Positions 1-5,180 of a stretch of DNA of 5,180 nucleotides are shown here, piece by piece. The stretch comes from Anaerolineae bacterium (GTDB lineage: Bacteria; Chloroflexota; Anaerolineae; 4572-78; NAK82), in contig JAUVRU010000204.1 in NCBI GenBank assembly GCA_030597485.1, positions 1 to 5,180 on the forward strand. Reading direction: 5' to 3'. Every line of letters begins with the position of its first letter. The stretch's first letter is position 1. Below the pieces are notes generated by a model, which was given only the letters and a program-made list of their open reading frames with translations, ran no database searches and was not told the DNA's origin. Both the position numbers and the translations under genes were made by a program.

Positions 1-2
1 CG

Positions 3-1628
3 CATTGCGAGGCGCCGCCCTCTCCGGAGCAAGCATTCATCACCATTGACGCTGCGGCCATCACTGCGATCACGCAGTTTGACGGCGACATGGACCAGAT
101 TGGGTTTGTCAACTGCGCCCCCAGCGGTCTGGCTTACCAGGTGCGCCTGGAACCCCTGAACAGTGCGCTCATCATCGGTCCGGGGGGTGGCATTGACGTG
201 CTGACTGCTCTGTACAACGATGTGGGACGCATAGTTGGGGCCGAGATCAACCCGCTCATCATCGACCTGGTGGAGAATGAGGACCTGTATCGCGATTACG
301 CTGGCGGCATCTATACTGACTATCCGCAAATCGAAATCGAGCTGGCCGAGGGACGCAATTTCGTGGCTCGCTCTCAAGATCGATATGATCTCATCCAGTT
401 CTCACAGGTGGACACGTGGGCAGCGGCCGCATCCGGCGCGTACAGTCTGAGCGAGAATTTCCTGTACACCACGGAAGCCTTTCTCGATTACTACGACCAC
501 TTGACAGATGGTGGTATGCTGACAGTCGGGCGCTGGTATTTCGATCCACCGCAACAGGCTTTCAGGTTGGTGACGATTGGCACCACTGCCCTGGAGCAGA
601 GGGGAGTTGCCGATCCAGCGCGGCATTTCATGGTAGTGCGCGCTGGCGACACGTCCACTTTCGTCATGAAGAAGACACCTTTTACTGCTGATGAGATCGA
701 TCGCCTGCGCCAGGTGGTCGACAGTATGGGATTCACGATGCTCTACTCTCCGGCGGAGGTTGATCCCGACAACTGGTTCGTGCGCTATTTTGCGGCACCG
801 AATCGGGCGCAGTTCTATCGTGATTATTCGCTTGACGTCAGGCCGACAACGGACGACCGCCCATTCTTCTTTGAGTATTACGGATGGAGCAACCTGGGTG
901 ATTTCCGCTCGGGAAAGGTGACTCTGGTGATCTTGTTGGTCGAGGCCCTGGTGTTGGCAGCCGCGCTCATTCTGTGGCCGTTGTGGCGTTTCCAGCGACA
1001 GGGCCTGACTACATACGGATCGCGACGCTTTCTGGTCTATTTCGCTGCTCTGGGCATCGGTTTCATGCTGATAGAGATTGGGCTGATGCAGCGCTTTGTG
1101 CTGTTCTTGGGCCATCCAGTCTACGCGACTTCAGTGGTTCTCTTCAGCATTCTGGTATTCTCGGGCGTGGGGAGTCTTCTGTCGGGCCGACTACTAGGCG
1201 AGGGCGACCCGCGGCGAGTTCAGCGACGAATCATTCCCCTGTTGGGTGTGCTCACCGTCATGTATATCTTTGCACTGCCCCCCCTCTTTCACTGGCTGAT
1301 AGTGCTCGATCTGCCCTACCGGGTAGTACTGTCCGTCTTGCTGCTATCACCGCTGGGCCTGCTCATGGGTATGCCCTTTCCACTGGGCATACGGCTGGTC
1401 GATCAGGCTAATCCTGACCTGGTGGCCTGGGCCTGGGGGGTCACTGGCTTCGGGTCGGTGCTTGGCTCGATCCTGGCGGTGCTGATTGCTCCGCGCTATG
1501 GTTTCTCTTTGGTCATTGGGCTGGCCGTTGTCATTTATCTGGGAGGGCTGGCGGCTGTCCTGAGTGTTGGACCGACCGTGCCGGCCAGTGCCGCGCTGCG
1601 ACTGAGTGAAGGATGCGAGTCTTCGTAG
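3..1628 (+). CDS. Spermidine-synthase-like SAM-binding membrane protein, 5' truncated
   Basis: The reading frame is open from the left edge, so this is the C-terminal 541 residues of a longer protein; the ATG at position 90 is internal because conserved-looking sequence runs upstream of it. Residues 54-160 resemble the spermidine synthase/methyltransferase Rossmann fold: a glycine-rich SAM loop LIIGPGGGIDV (56-66), the acidic ribose-binding strand AEINP (80-84), then YDLIQFSQVDTWAAAASGAY (128-147). From about residue 306 there are roughly seven hydrophobic segments (near 306-329, 341-360, 372-395, 409-432, 438-464, 475-496, 499-521), with the motif GFMLIEIGLMQRFVLFLGHP between the second and third. 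Known family members carry further membrane segments before the enzyme domain; here those would lie off the window. The canonical spermidine synthase catalytic segment (an Asp followed by D-P-x-G-P) is not seen, so true polyamine synthesis is doubtful. The domain assignment is firm; the substrate is unknown. Confidence 0.88.
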   Translation, partial: HCEAPPSPEQAFITIDAAAITAITQFDGDMDQIGFVNCAPSGLAYQVRLEPLNSALIIGPGGGIDVLTALYNDVGRIVGAEINPLIIDLVENEDLYRDYAGGIYTDYPQIEIELAEGRNFVARSQDRYDLIQFSQVDTWAAAASGAYSLSENFLYTTEAFLDYYDHLTDGGMLTVGRWYFDPPQQAFRLVTIGTTALEQRGVADPARHFMVVRAGDTSTFVMKKTPFTADEIDRLRQVVDSMGFTMLYSPAEVDPDNWFVRYFAAPNRAQFYRDYSLDVRPTTDDRPFFFEYYGWSNLGDFRSGKVTLVILLVEALVLAAALILWPLWRFQRQGLTTYGSRRFLVYFAALGIGFMLIEIGLMQRFVLFLGHPVYATSVVLFSILVFSGVGSLLSGRLLGEGDPRRVQRRIIPLLGVLTVMYIFALPPLFHWLIVLDLPYRVVLSVLLLSPLGLLMGMPFPLGIRLVDQANPDLVAWAWGVTGFGSVLGSILAVLIAPRYGFSLVIGLAVVIYLGGLAAVLSVGPTVPASAALRLSEGCESS

Positions 1629-1632
1629 TGAC

Positions 1633-1640
1633 AGGAAGGG
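1633..1640 (+). promoter_or_regulatory. Ribosome binding site of the Thr/Pro-rich protein gene
   Basis: AGGAAGGG lies directly before GTG codons at 1641 and 1647. The AGGA core is 4 bases from the first and 10 from the second, so the site fits either start and does not settle the choice. It lies four bases past the stop of the preceding gene, which supports translation from a shared transcript. Confidence 0.55.
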
Positions 1641-2267
1641 GTGAACGTGGGATTCGGCGAGTGGTATGACCGGCTCAGCAAGAGGCAGCGCACTACTTAC
1701 GGGTTGCTGGTGGCACTGCTTCTGCTCACGATCCCCTGCTACTGTCTGGGTTTTGTGATGTTGGGTAACGCTCCGCCGCTGCCTTGGCTCACGCCCACGG
1801 TCCCGACCACTGTGTCTCTTCCCACACTGACCTCTCCCGTGCCCACTGCTGTGGCGACACTGTCTCCTACCGTCTTGCCGACTGAGACGCTGGAGCCCAC
1901 GCCCACTCAATTCTTCCCGACAGTGGTGCCTGCGCCCACTCCAACCGAAGCACCAATAGCCACCTCGACTCTGACGCCAGTCCCGGTCACAGCCACCCTG
2001 ACACCCACGCCAAGCGCTACAGTCACTCCGACTGCGCCGCCGGCCACGGACACCCCCACAGCTACCAACACTCCGATCGCCACAGACACCGGCACGCCTA
2101 CACCCACTGAGGCACCGGTGCCAACCGACACGGCCACGCCAACCGAAGCGCCTGTGGGCACCGACACGCCCACGCCTACTGAAGTCCTCATTCCTACGGA
2201 CACGGCCACAGCCACCGACACGCTCACGCCTGTCCCTGCTCCTGGCACGCCTTCCGATGATGGATGA
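1641..2267 (+). CDS. Single-pass membrane protein with Thr/Pro-rich low-complexity tail
   Basis: This is a 208-residue hypothetical protein. Residues 1-19 are short, polar and basic near the membrane (RLSKRQR, 11-17). Residues 20-41 form one hydrophobic helix, and everything after about residue 43 is low complexity, roughly half Thr and Pro, with TPT and PTPTEAP-like steps. By the positive-inside rule the N-terminus is cytoplasmic and the tail extracytoplasmic. No lipobox fits the Cys residues at 33 and 35, and no folded domain follows the tail. The tail ends in three 12-residue repeats (see the repeat entry). Start is GTG at 1641; GTG at 1647, two codons in, is an equally plausible start. 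The gene begins 12 bases after the preceding stop, so an operon is likely. Similar Thr/Pro tails are common spacers in Chloroflexota surface proteins and may be O-glycosylated; that is inference. Function is unknown. Confidence 0.75.
   Translation: MNVGFGEWYDRLSKRQRTTYGLLVALLLLTIPCYCLGFVMLGNAPPLPWLTPTVPTTVSLPTLTSPVPTAVATLSPTVLPTETLEPTPTQFFPTVVPAPTPTEAPIATSTLTPVPVTATLTPTPSATVTPTAPPATDTPTATNTPIATDTGTPTPTEAPVPTDTATPTEAPVGTDTPTPTEVLIPTDTATATDTLTPVPAPGTPSDDG
2109..2216 (+). repeat. Three tandem 36-bp (12-residue) coding repeats
   Basis: Units begin at 2109, 2145 and 2181 and encode [24 protein letters not shown] and [12 protein letters not shown]. The period is exactly 36 bp and in frame, so unit gain or loss would change tail length without a frameshift. 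Third-base differences between units show the copies are not recent. Confidence 0.7.
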
Positions 2268-2290
2268 GCTGAGGCAGAACACGACGAGTT

Positions 2291-2335
2291 CTTGGCAGGA
2301 CTGCCAGGTGGGTCGGCCATGGAAAGCCGCCCACC
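2291..2335 (+). terminator. Two adjacent hairpins, possible terminator or 3'-end structure
   Basis: The first hairpin pairs TGGCA (2293-2297) with TGCCA (2302-2306) around a GGAC tetraloop, extendable outward by a wobble and a C-G pair. The second pairs GGTGGG (2307-2312) with CCCACC (2330-2335), continues after a single bulged T as CGGC (2314-2317) with GCCG (2326-2329), and closes an 8-base loop. They start 23 bases after the stop of the Thr/Pro gene. Neither is followed by a T-run, so this is not a standard intrinsic terminator; it may stabilise the 3' end or work with a factor. Confidence 0.35.
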
Positions 2336-2358
2336 GTCGGCGCTCGTAGGACAGGTTT

Positions 2359-2433
2359 CCCTGGGCCGCTGGCCACCTGCCCGTCCCCTGGCCCGCCCGC
2401 CACCTGCGCGCCCTGGCTCCCTGGCCCGCTGGC
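2359..2433. repeat. Degenerate GC-rich direct repeats
   Basis: Two 22-base copies, 2359-2380 and 2386-2407, match at 19 of 22 positions; both begin CCCTGG and end GCCACCTGC. A third, shorter copy (2419-2433) matches the first 15 bases of the first copy at 14 positions. Spacing between copy starts is 27 and 33 bases, so they are not in strict tandem. The block is noncoding and stands out by base composition from the flanking AT-richer promoter region. Confidence 0.55.
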
Positions 2434-2446
2434 GCGAGCCAGGGCG
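2409..2446. repeat. 11-bp perfect inverted repeat in GC-rich block
   Basis: CGCCCTGGCTC (2409-2419) is the exact reverse complement of GAGCCAGGGCG (2436-2446), with a 16-base loop. A competing 8-bp pairing, TGGCCCGC (2422-2429) with GCGGGCCA (2444-2451), uses part of the same right arm, so the two folds exclude each other. No T-run follows on either side. It could be a structured element, a protein-binding palindrome, or a member of a dispersed repeat family. Confidence 0.55.
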
Positions 2447-2508
2447 GGCCATGCCTGCCCACCGATTTGACCCACGAATCTGAAATGCGGCGTTTTCTGT
2501 CAAGGTAG

Positions 2509-2537
2509 TTGACGGGACTCTTGCAGCTGAGTATAAT
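2509..2537 (+). promoter_or_regulatory. Sigma70-type promoter for the transporter genes
   Basis: The -35 box TTGACG (2509-2514) differs from consensus at one base, the -10 box TATAAT (2532-2537) is perfect, and the spacer is the optimal 17 bp. Transcription would start near 2544, giving a leader of about 95 bases before the GTG at 2639. It sits in the only AT-richer part of the gap and points at the substrate-binding protein gene, so it probably drives that gene and the ATPase. Confidence 0.78.
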
Positions 2538-2576
2538 GCTGTGGTGATCTGAGATTGCTGTCACAATCATATCTGG

Positions 2577-2633
2577 GCGGAGACCATTGACCAGCAGTCT
2601 GGCATCGAGTCTCCGCTGGCGGGAAGCGGGGGT
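2577..2633 (+). promoter_or_regulatory. Structured 5' leader with mutually exclusive stems around the RBS
   Basis: GCGGAGAC (2577-2584) pairs perfectly with GTCTCCGC (2609-2616), enclosing a small CCAG/CTGG hairpin (2591-2594 with 2599-2602). The 3' strand of that stem can instead pair downstream: CTCCGCT (2611-2617) with AGCGGGG (2625-2631), with one T-G wobble and a 7-base loop. The second fold buries the G-rich ribosome binding site; the first leaves it free. This is the layout of a translational switch. I do not recognise a known riboswitch class, and the pairing may be chance in GC-rich sequence. Confidence 0.35.
2626..2632 (+). promoter_or_regulatory. Ribosome binding site of the substrate-binding protein gene
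   Basis: GCGGGGG ends six bases before the GTG at 2639. It can pair with the 16S anti-Shine-Dalgarno CCUCC if one G-U pair is allowed. Its spacing favours 2639 over the internal ATG at 2654. Confidence 0.5.
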
Positions 2634-2638
2634 CTATC

Positions 2639-3649
2639 GTGCAAAAGGCAAACATGTGTTTCCTAGTGCTTTTCGCCCTGTTGCTGACTGGGTGTGGTGG
2701 GGCTGTTGGTCCGACACCGGTCCCTACGCTGGTTTCGGCTTCTCCATCCCCTTCCGAGCTGCAACACATTGACTTGGGGGTTGGCTACGTTCCCAGTGTC
2801 CAGTTTGCGCCTCTCTATGTGGCCCAGGCCAAAGGGTTTTTTCTCGAACAGGGTCTGGAAGTGGCGCTTGAGCATGGCTTTGAACATGACTTCGTGGCCT
2901 TGACCGGCCAGGGCAAGCGGCAGTTTGCTGTTGCCAGCGGTGACCAGGTGCTTCTGGCGCGCGAGCAGGGGCTGCCGATCGTGTATGTAATGAAGTGGTT
3001 TCAACGATACCCAGTGGGGGTAATGGCTTTGAGTGACACGGGTATCGACTCCCCCAAGGCGTTGGAAGGACGCTCGGTCGGCATCCCGGGGCTCTACGGC
3101 GCCAGCTACGCTGGCTGGAAAGTGCTGGCCCACACGGCAGGGGTGGACGAGACGGCTGTCCGCCTGGAGAGCATAGGGTTCACGCAGGCGGAGGCTGTCA
3201 GTCAGGGGCAGGTGGAGGCATCGGTCATCTACATTGTCAACGAACCGGTTCAGTTGAGGCAGGCGGGCCTGGAAGTGAACGTCATCGAGGTCTCCGATTA
3301 CATTGACATGGTGTCGAATGGCATTATCACCAATGAGACAACGATTCGCGAGAACCCGGATTTGGTGCGTCGTTTGGTGCGTGCTTCTCTGAATGGATTG
3401 GAGTATGCTCTGGCCCATCCGGACGAGACCTTCGCCATAGCCCGCCAGGCGGTGCCCGAGATCACTGACGAAAACGCTGCTGTTCAACGGGCAGTGCTGG
3501 AGGCCTCGATGGATTTGTGGCGCAGCGATCAGCCAGGCGTTTCCGATCCCCAAGCGTGGTTGGACACAGTGCAGGCTATGCAGGCGACTGGTATGGTGGA
3601 GGCCACCGTGGATGTGGAGGAGCTGTACACCAACCAGTTCGTGGAGTAG
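2639..3649 (+). CDS. NMT1/THI5-family ABC transporter substrate-binding lipoprotein
   Basis: This 336-residue protein is the extracytoplasmic receptor of an ABC importer. The start is GTG at 2639, which keeps the basic residue K3 before the hydrophobic stretch (8-16); the ATG at residue 6 would remove it. The lipobox L-T-G-C puts the lipidated cysteine at residue 19, followed by a Pro/Ser-rich linker to about residue 40. The NMT1/THI5-like domain follows: a first strand and helix with YVPSVQFAPLYVAQAKGFFLEQGL (50-73), then GDQVLLAREQGLPIVYV (101-117), SPKALEGRSVGIPGLYGAS (138-156), NEPVQL (201-206), and TNETTIRENPDLVRRLV (231-247). Family members bind pyrimidine thiamine precursors, riboflavin (RibY of Chloroflexus), or sulfonates and nitrate-like ligands. 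The RYPVGV and GIPGLYGAS stretches look most like the vitamin or precursor binders, but this is not decisive. The ATPase gene follows after 51 bases; no permease gene is adjacent. Confidence 0.9.
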   Translation: MQKANMCFLVLFALLLTGCGGAVGPTPVPTLVSASPSPSELQHIDLGVGYVPSVQFAPLYVAQAKGFFLEQGLEVALEHGFEHDFVALTGQGKRQFAVASGDQVLLAREQGLPIVYVMKWFQRYPVGVMALSDTGIDSPKALEGRSVGIPGLYGASYAGWKVLAHTAGVDETAVRLESIGFTQAEAVSQGQVEASVIYIVNEPVQLRQAGLEVNVIEVSDYIDMVSNGIITNETTIRENPDLVRRLVRASLNGLEYALAHPDETFAIARQAVPEITDENAAVQRAVLEASMDLWRSDQPGVSDPQAWLDTVQAMQATGMVEATVDVEELYTNQFVE

Positions 3650-3700
3650 CGTAGCTCTCTTCGTGCCGCATTCCGGTTCGACATTCTGCATCTCACCCTT

Positions 3701-4453
3701 ATGACCACCATTCTGGCAACATACCGTCTCAGCAAAGAATACACCACTTTTCAAGGTACCCTGTCGGCAATTGAGGATGTTTCGTTTGCCGTGGATCAGG
3801 GTGAGTTCTTGTGCATTGTGGGGCCTTCTGGCTGTGGGAAGACGACGCTACTGCGCCTGCTGGGGGGGTTGCTGACCCCTGACCGGGGGGAAGTCCATCT
3901 GCACGGCGAACCGATATCGGGTCCGCGCCGCGAGATAGGCATTGTGTTCCAGAAGGCGAACCTGATGCCCTGGCGCACTGTGTTTGACAACATCCTGCTG
4001 CCTCTGCAAGTCCAGCACGTGCCATCTGGTGAGGCCAGGGAGAGAGCGCGGCGGGTTCTGGAGATGGTGGATCTGGTGGAGTTCGCAGACAGCTATCCTC
4101 GCGAGCTGTCAGGTGGCATGGAGCAGCGAGTGGCCATTGCCCGTGCCCTGGCCCACGCACCGGAGATTCTCCTGCTGGATGAGCCCTTTGGTGCACTGGA
4201 TGCGCTGACCCGTGAGCGACTCAACCTGGAGCTGCTGCAGGTGTGGGAGGCCAGCCGCAAGACGGTGGTTATGGTCACCCACGACATTCGCGAAGCCGTT
4301 CTGCTCTCTGATCGGGTGTTGGTGATCAGCCAGCGGCCAGGGCGGGTGGCTGCCATAGTGCCGATCACACTGCCCCGGCCCCGGTCGCCCTCCATGTTCT
4401 ACGGTGAGGCCTGCTCCTCGCTGGCTCGTGGGATACGTGAGGCTATTCGGTAG
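3701..4453 (+). CDS. ABC transporter ATP-binding protein, taurine/nitrate/thiamine-precursor type
   Basis: This 250-residue cytoplasmic ATPase is of normal length for the TauB/SsuB/ThiZ group. All core motifs are present: Walker A GPSGCGKTT (41-49), Q-loop Gln84 in VFQKANLMPW, signature LSGGMEQR (136-143), Walker B ILLLDEP (156-162) with the catalytic Glu161, D-loop ALD (165-167), and switch His194 in VTHDI. The Q-loop ending LMPW and the REAVLLSDRV segment (197-206) are typical of the group that partners NMT1/THI5-type receptors. It should energise uptake of the ligand bound by the upstream lipoprotein. No clear Shine-Dalgarno precedes the ATG at 3701, so translation may depend on the upstream gene or on a leader-independent mode. 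The frame is the same as that of the upstream gene, with one TAG and 17 sense codons between them. Confidence 0.93.
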   Translation: MTTILATYRLSKEYTTFQGTLSAIEDVSFAVDQGEFLCIVGPSGCGKTTLLRLLGGLLTPDRGEVHLHGEPISGPRREIGIVFQKANLMPWRTVFDNILLPLQVQHVPSGEARERARRVLEMVDLVEFADSYPRELSGGMEQRVAIARALAHAPEILLLDEPFGALDALTRERLNLELLQVWEASRKTVVMVTHDIREAVLLSDRVLVISQRPGRVAAIVPITLPRPRSPSMFYGEACSSLARGIREAIR

Positions 4454-4482
4454 CGCTGGAGATGGATGCGGGGCAAGTGCCT

Positions 4483-4494
4483 CCGGCTAGCCGG
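4483..4494. repeat. 12-bp perfect palindrome over the TPR gene stop
   Basis: CCGGCTAGCCGG is its own reverse complement and contains the TAG stop of the minus-strand gene. It lies in the junction between the two converging genes. As RNA it gives only a 4-bp stem, and no T-run flanks it, so a terminator role is weak. Confidence 0.4.
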
Positions 4495-5179
4495 CCAAGC
4501 TCTGGGCAGCCCGCGCAGCGTAGTACCTGGCCAGATCGTGCTGGTCCAGCCCGGCGTAAACACGACTGAGCGTCTCGCAGCTGCTGGCCAGGCCGGCGAG
4601 ATCGCCGGTGCCTTCCAGGATGATCATTGCCTCTCGGGCCCACAGTTCTGCCCGCGATTCCATCCCCAGTCGCCACTCGATCTGGGCAACGTCAGCATAG
4701 ACCCGTCCCCGCGTAGGTGAGGTGGCCGGAATGTCGCCTTCAGCCAGCAGCTCGAGCGCCCACTCGATCTGCTTCCACGCGTCTTCCAGGTTACCTTGTG
4801 CGGCGTAGGCCCCGCTGAGCAGTTGATGCAGACCCACTCTCTTCTCCAAATCTTCGGTTGTCTCCAGAGCGCGTTGGTAGTGGACAATCGCTTCATCGTG
4901 TTGGCCCGACTCCATGTACACGTTGGCCACAGCAGTCTCCAGCCCAGGCCGCTCTGTTTCATAACGAGGAGCGTCGTCCAGGACGTCTAGGGCGGCCAGG
5001 AAATGCTCAGCGGCCAGATTGTGGGCAGCGTGTCCGGCAGCGTGCTGCCCGGCTCGGATCAGATACGGTATGGCCTTGGCTGGCGCACCGGCCTCAACGA
5101 AATGGTACGCAATCCGCCTCACCCCTTCACCGGTATCGCGGTCGGGCAGCATGTCCGTCTCATCGCCTACCCGCCGAGG
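4487..5179 (-). CDS. TPR-repeat protein, C-terminal part (5' end off window)
   Basis: The frame is open through the right edge, so these 230 residues are the C-terminal part of a longer protein; the ATG at 5150-5152 is probably internal, as in-frame sequence continues before it. About five helix-pair repeats of 34-36 residues are visible, with TPR-like A/G/Y/A spacing: near residues 21-57 (IAYHFVEAGAPAKAIPYLIRAG), 78-112 (ANVYMESGQHDEAIVHYQRAL), 113-148 (SGAYAAQGNLEDAWKQIEWAL), 157-190 (AQIEWRLGMESRAELWAREAM) and 196-229 (SRVYAGLDQHDLARYYAARAA). The first repeat resembles the region just after the AAA ATPase module in large bacterial adenylate/guanylate cyclase-like or transcriptional-activator proteins, so an upstream NTPase or cyclase domain is possible but not seen. 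TPRs mediate protein contacts. The gene ends 33 bases from the converging ATPase gene and is unlikely to be functionally tied to it. Confidence 0.8.
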   Translation of the reverse strand, partial: PRRVGDETDMLPDRDTGEGVRRIAYHFVEAGAPAKAIPYLIRAGQHAAGHAAHNLAAEHFLAALDVLDDAPRYETERPGLETAVANVYMESGQHDEAIVHYQRALETTEDLEKRVGLHQLLSGAYAAQGNLEDAWKQIEWALELLAEGDIPATSPTRGRVYADVAQIEWRLGMESRAELWAREAMIILEGTGDLAGLASSCETLSRVYAGLDQHDLARYYAARAAQSLAG

Positions 5180-5180
5180 C

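Larger units (their letters stand above)
2268..2638. other. 371-bp intergenic region with hairpins, GC-rich repeats, promoter and leader
   Basis: No credible gene is seen here on either strand. The left third has two small hairpins just after the upstream stop. The middle (about 2359-2451) is a very GC-rich block of imperfect CCTGGC/GCTGGC-type repeats with an 11-bp inverted repeat. The right third drops in GC and carries a sigma70-type promoter followed by about 95 bases of probable untranslated leader. The parts are listed separately. Confidence 0.7.

Noticed and set aside
90..92. ATG at 90 as the true start of the first gene.
   Set aside because: The frame is open for 29 codons upstream to the edge, the upstream residues read as a continuation of the enzyme domain, and no ribosome binding site precedes the ATG.
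1369..1392. 8-bp perfect inverted repeat GTATGCCC/GGGCATAC inside the first gene.
   Set aside because: It encodes the membrane segment GMPFPLGI, which looks like a structural motif of the protein, and has no terminator or promoter context; coincidence is the simpler reading.
2109..2216. CRISPR-like array because of a 36-bp period.
   Set aside because: The units are adjacent with no spacers, diverge at many positions, and encode in-frame Thr/Pro repeats of a protein.
2292..2483. Small plus-strand open frame (63 codons) in the intergenic region.
   Set aside because: It has no ribosome binding site, and its Pro/Arg/Ala-rich sequence simply reflects the GC-rich repeats and hairpins.
1347..2570. 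Long minus-strand open frame (407 codons) across the Thr/Pro gene and gap.
   Set aside because: It is a composition shadow: the translation is Arg/Gly/Ser-rich with no domain and crosses the promoter and hairpins of the plus-strand genes. The 1907-2503 minus frame is the same kind of artefact.
2549..2625. TPP riboswitch: CTGAGA at 2549-2554 and a GGCGGGAAG-like stretch near 2618-2626, upstream of an NMT1/THI5-type gene.
   Set aside because: The predicted start at 2544 leaves no room for the 5' helix strands, and the conserved segment that normally carries GATCTGG and TAAT before the second helix is absent. The two short matches are within chance.
2663..3754. Minus-strand open frame of 363 codons antisense to the substrate-binding gene.
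   Set aside because: The opposite strand encodes a clear NMT1/THI5 lipoprotein; the antisense translation has no recognisable domain.

Overview
The window is GC-rich bacterial DNA. It holds five protein-coding genes, two of them cut by the window edges, and no RNA gene, CRISPR array or recognisable transposon. Three things suggest a Chloroflexota (Anaerolineae/Caldilineae-like) bacterium: a large membrane protein with a spermidine-synthase-like domain, a membrane-anchored protein with a long Thr/Pro-rich tail, and an NMT1/THI5-type lipoprotein. This is an inference from protein style; no marker gene is present.

Layout, left to right. (1) Positions 3-1628 (+) are the 3' part of a gene whose start lies off the window. 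It encodes a SAM-binding spermidine-synthase-like domain followed by about seven membrane segments. (2) Twelve bases later, 1641-2267 (+) encodes a one-pass membrane protein with a low-complexity Thr/Pro tail that ends in a 36-bp tandem repeat. The two genes are probably co-transcribed. (3) A 371-bp gap (2268-2638) holds hairpins after the stop codon, a GC-rich block of imperfect repeats with an 11-bp perfect inverted repeat, a near-consensus sigma70 promoter (TTGACG, 17 bp, TATAAT), and a structured leader that could expose or hide the next ribosome binding site. (4) 2639-3649 (+) encodes a lipoprotein substrate-binding protein of the NMT1/THI5 family, and 3701-4453 (+) encodes an ABC ATPase of the taurine/nitrate/thiamine-precursor type. 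Together they are two of the three parts of an importer; the permease is not in the window. (5) On the opposite strand, 4487-5179 is the C-terminal part of a TPR protein whose start lies off the right edge. It converges on the ATPase gene with only 33 bp between them.

How the genes fit together: the lipoprotein would capture a small ligand (a pyrimidine vitamin precursor, riboflavin or a similar compound) outside the membrane, and the ATPase would power its uptake through a permease encoded elsewhere. The methyltransferase-like membrane protein and the Thr/Pro protein look like a separate envelope-related unit. I did not find a convincing novel multi-gene system. The most interesting items are the leader before the transporter genes, the missing permease, and the altered active-site region of the spermidine-synthase-like protein.
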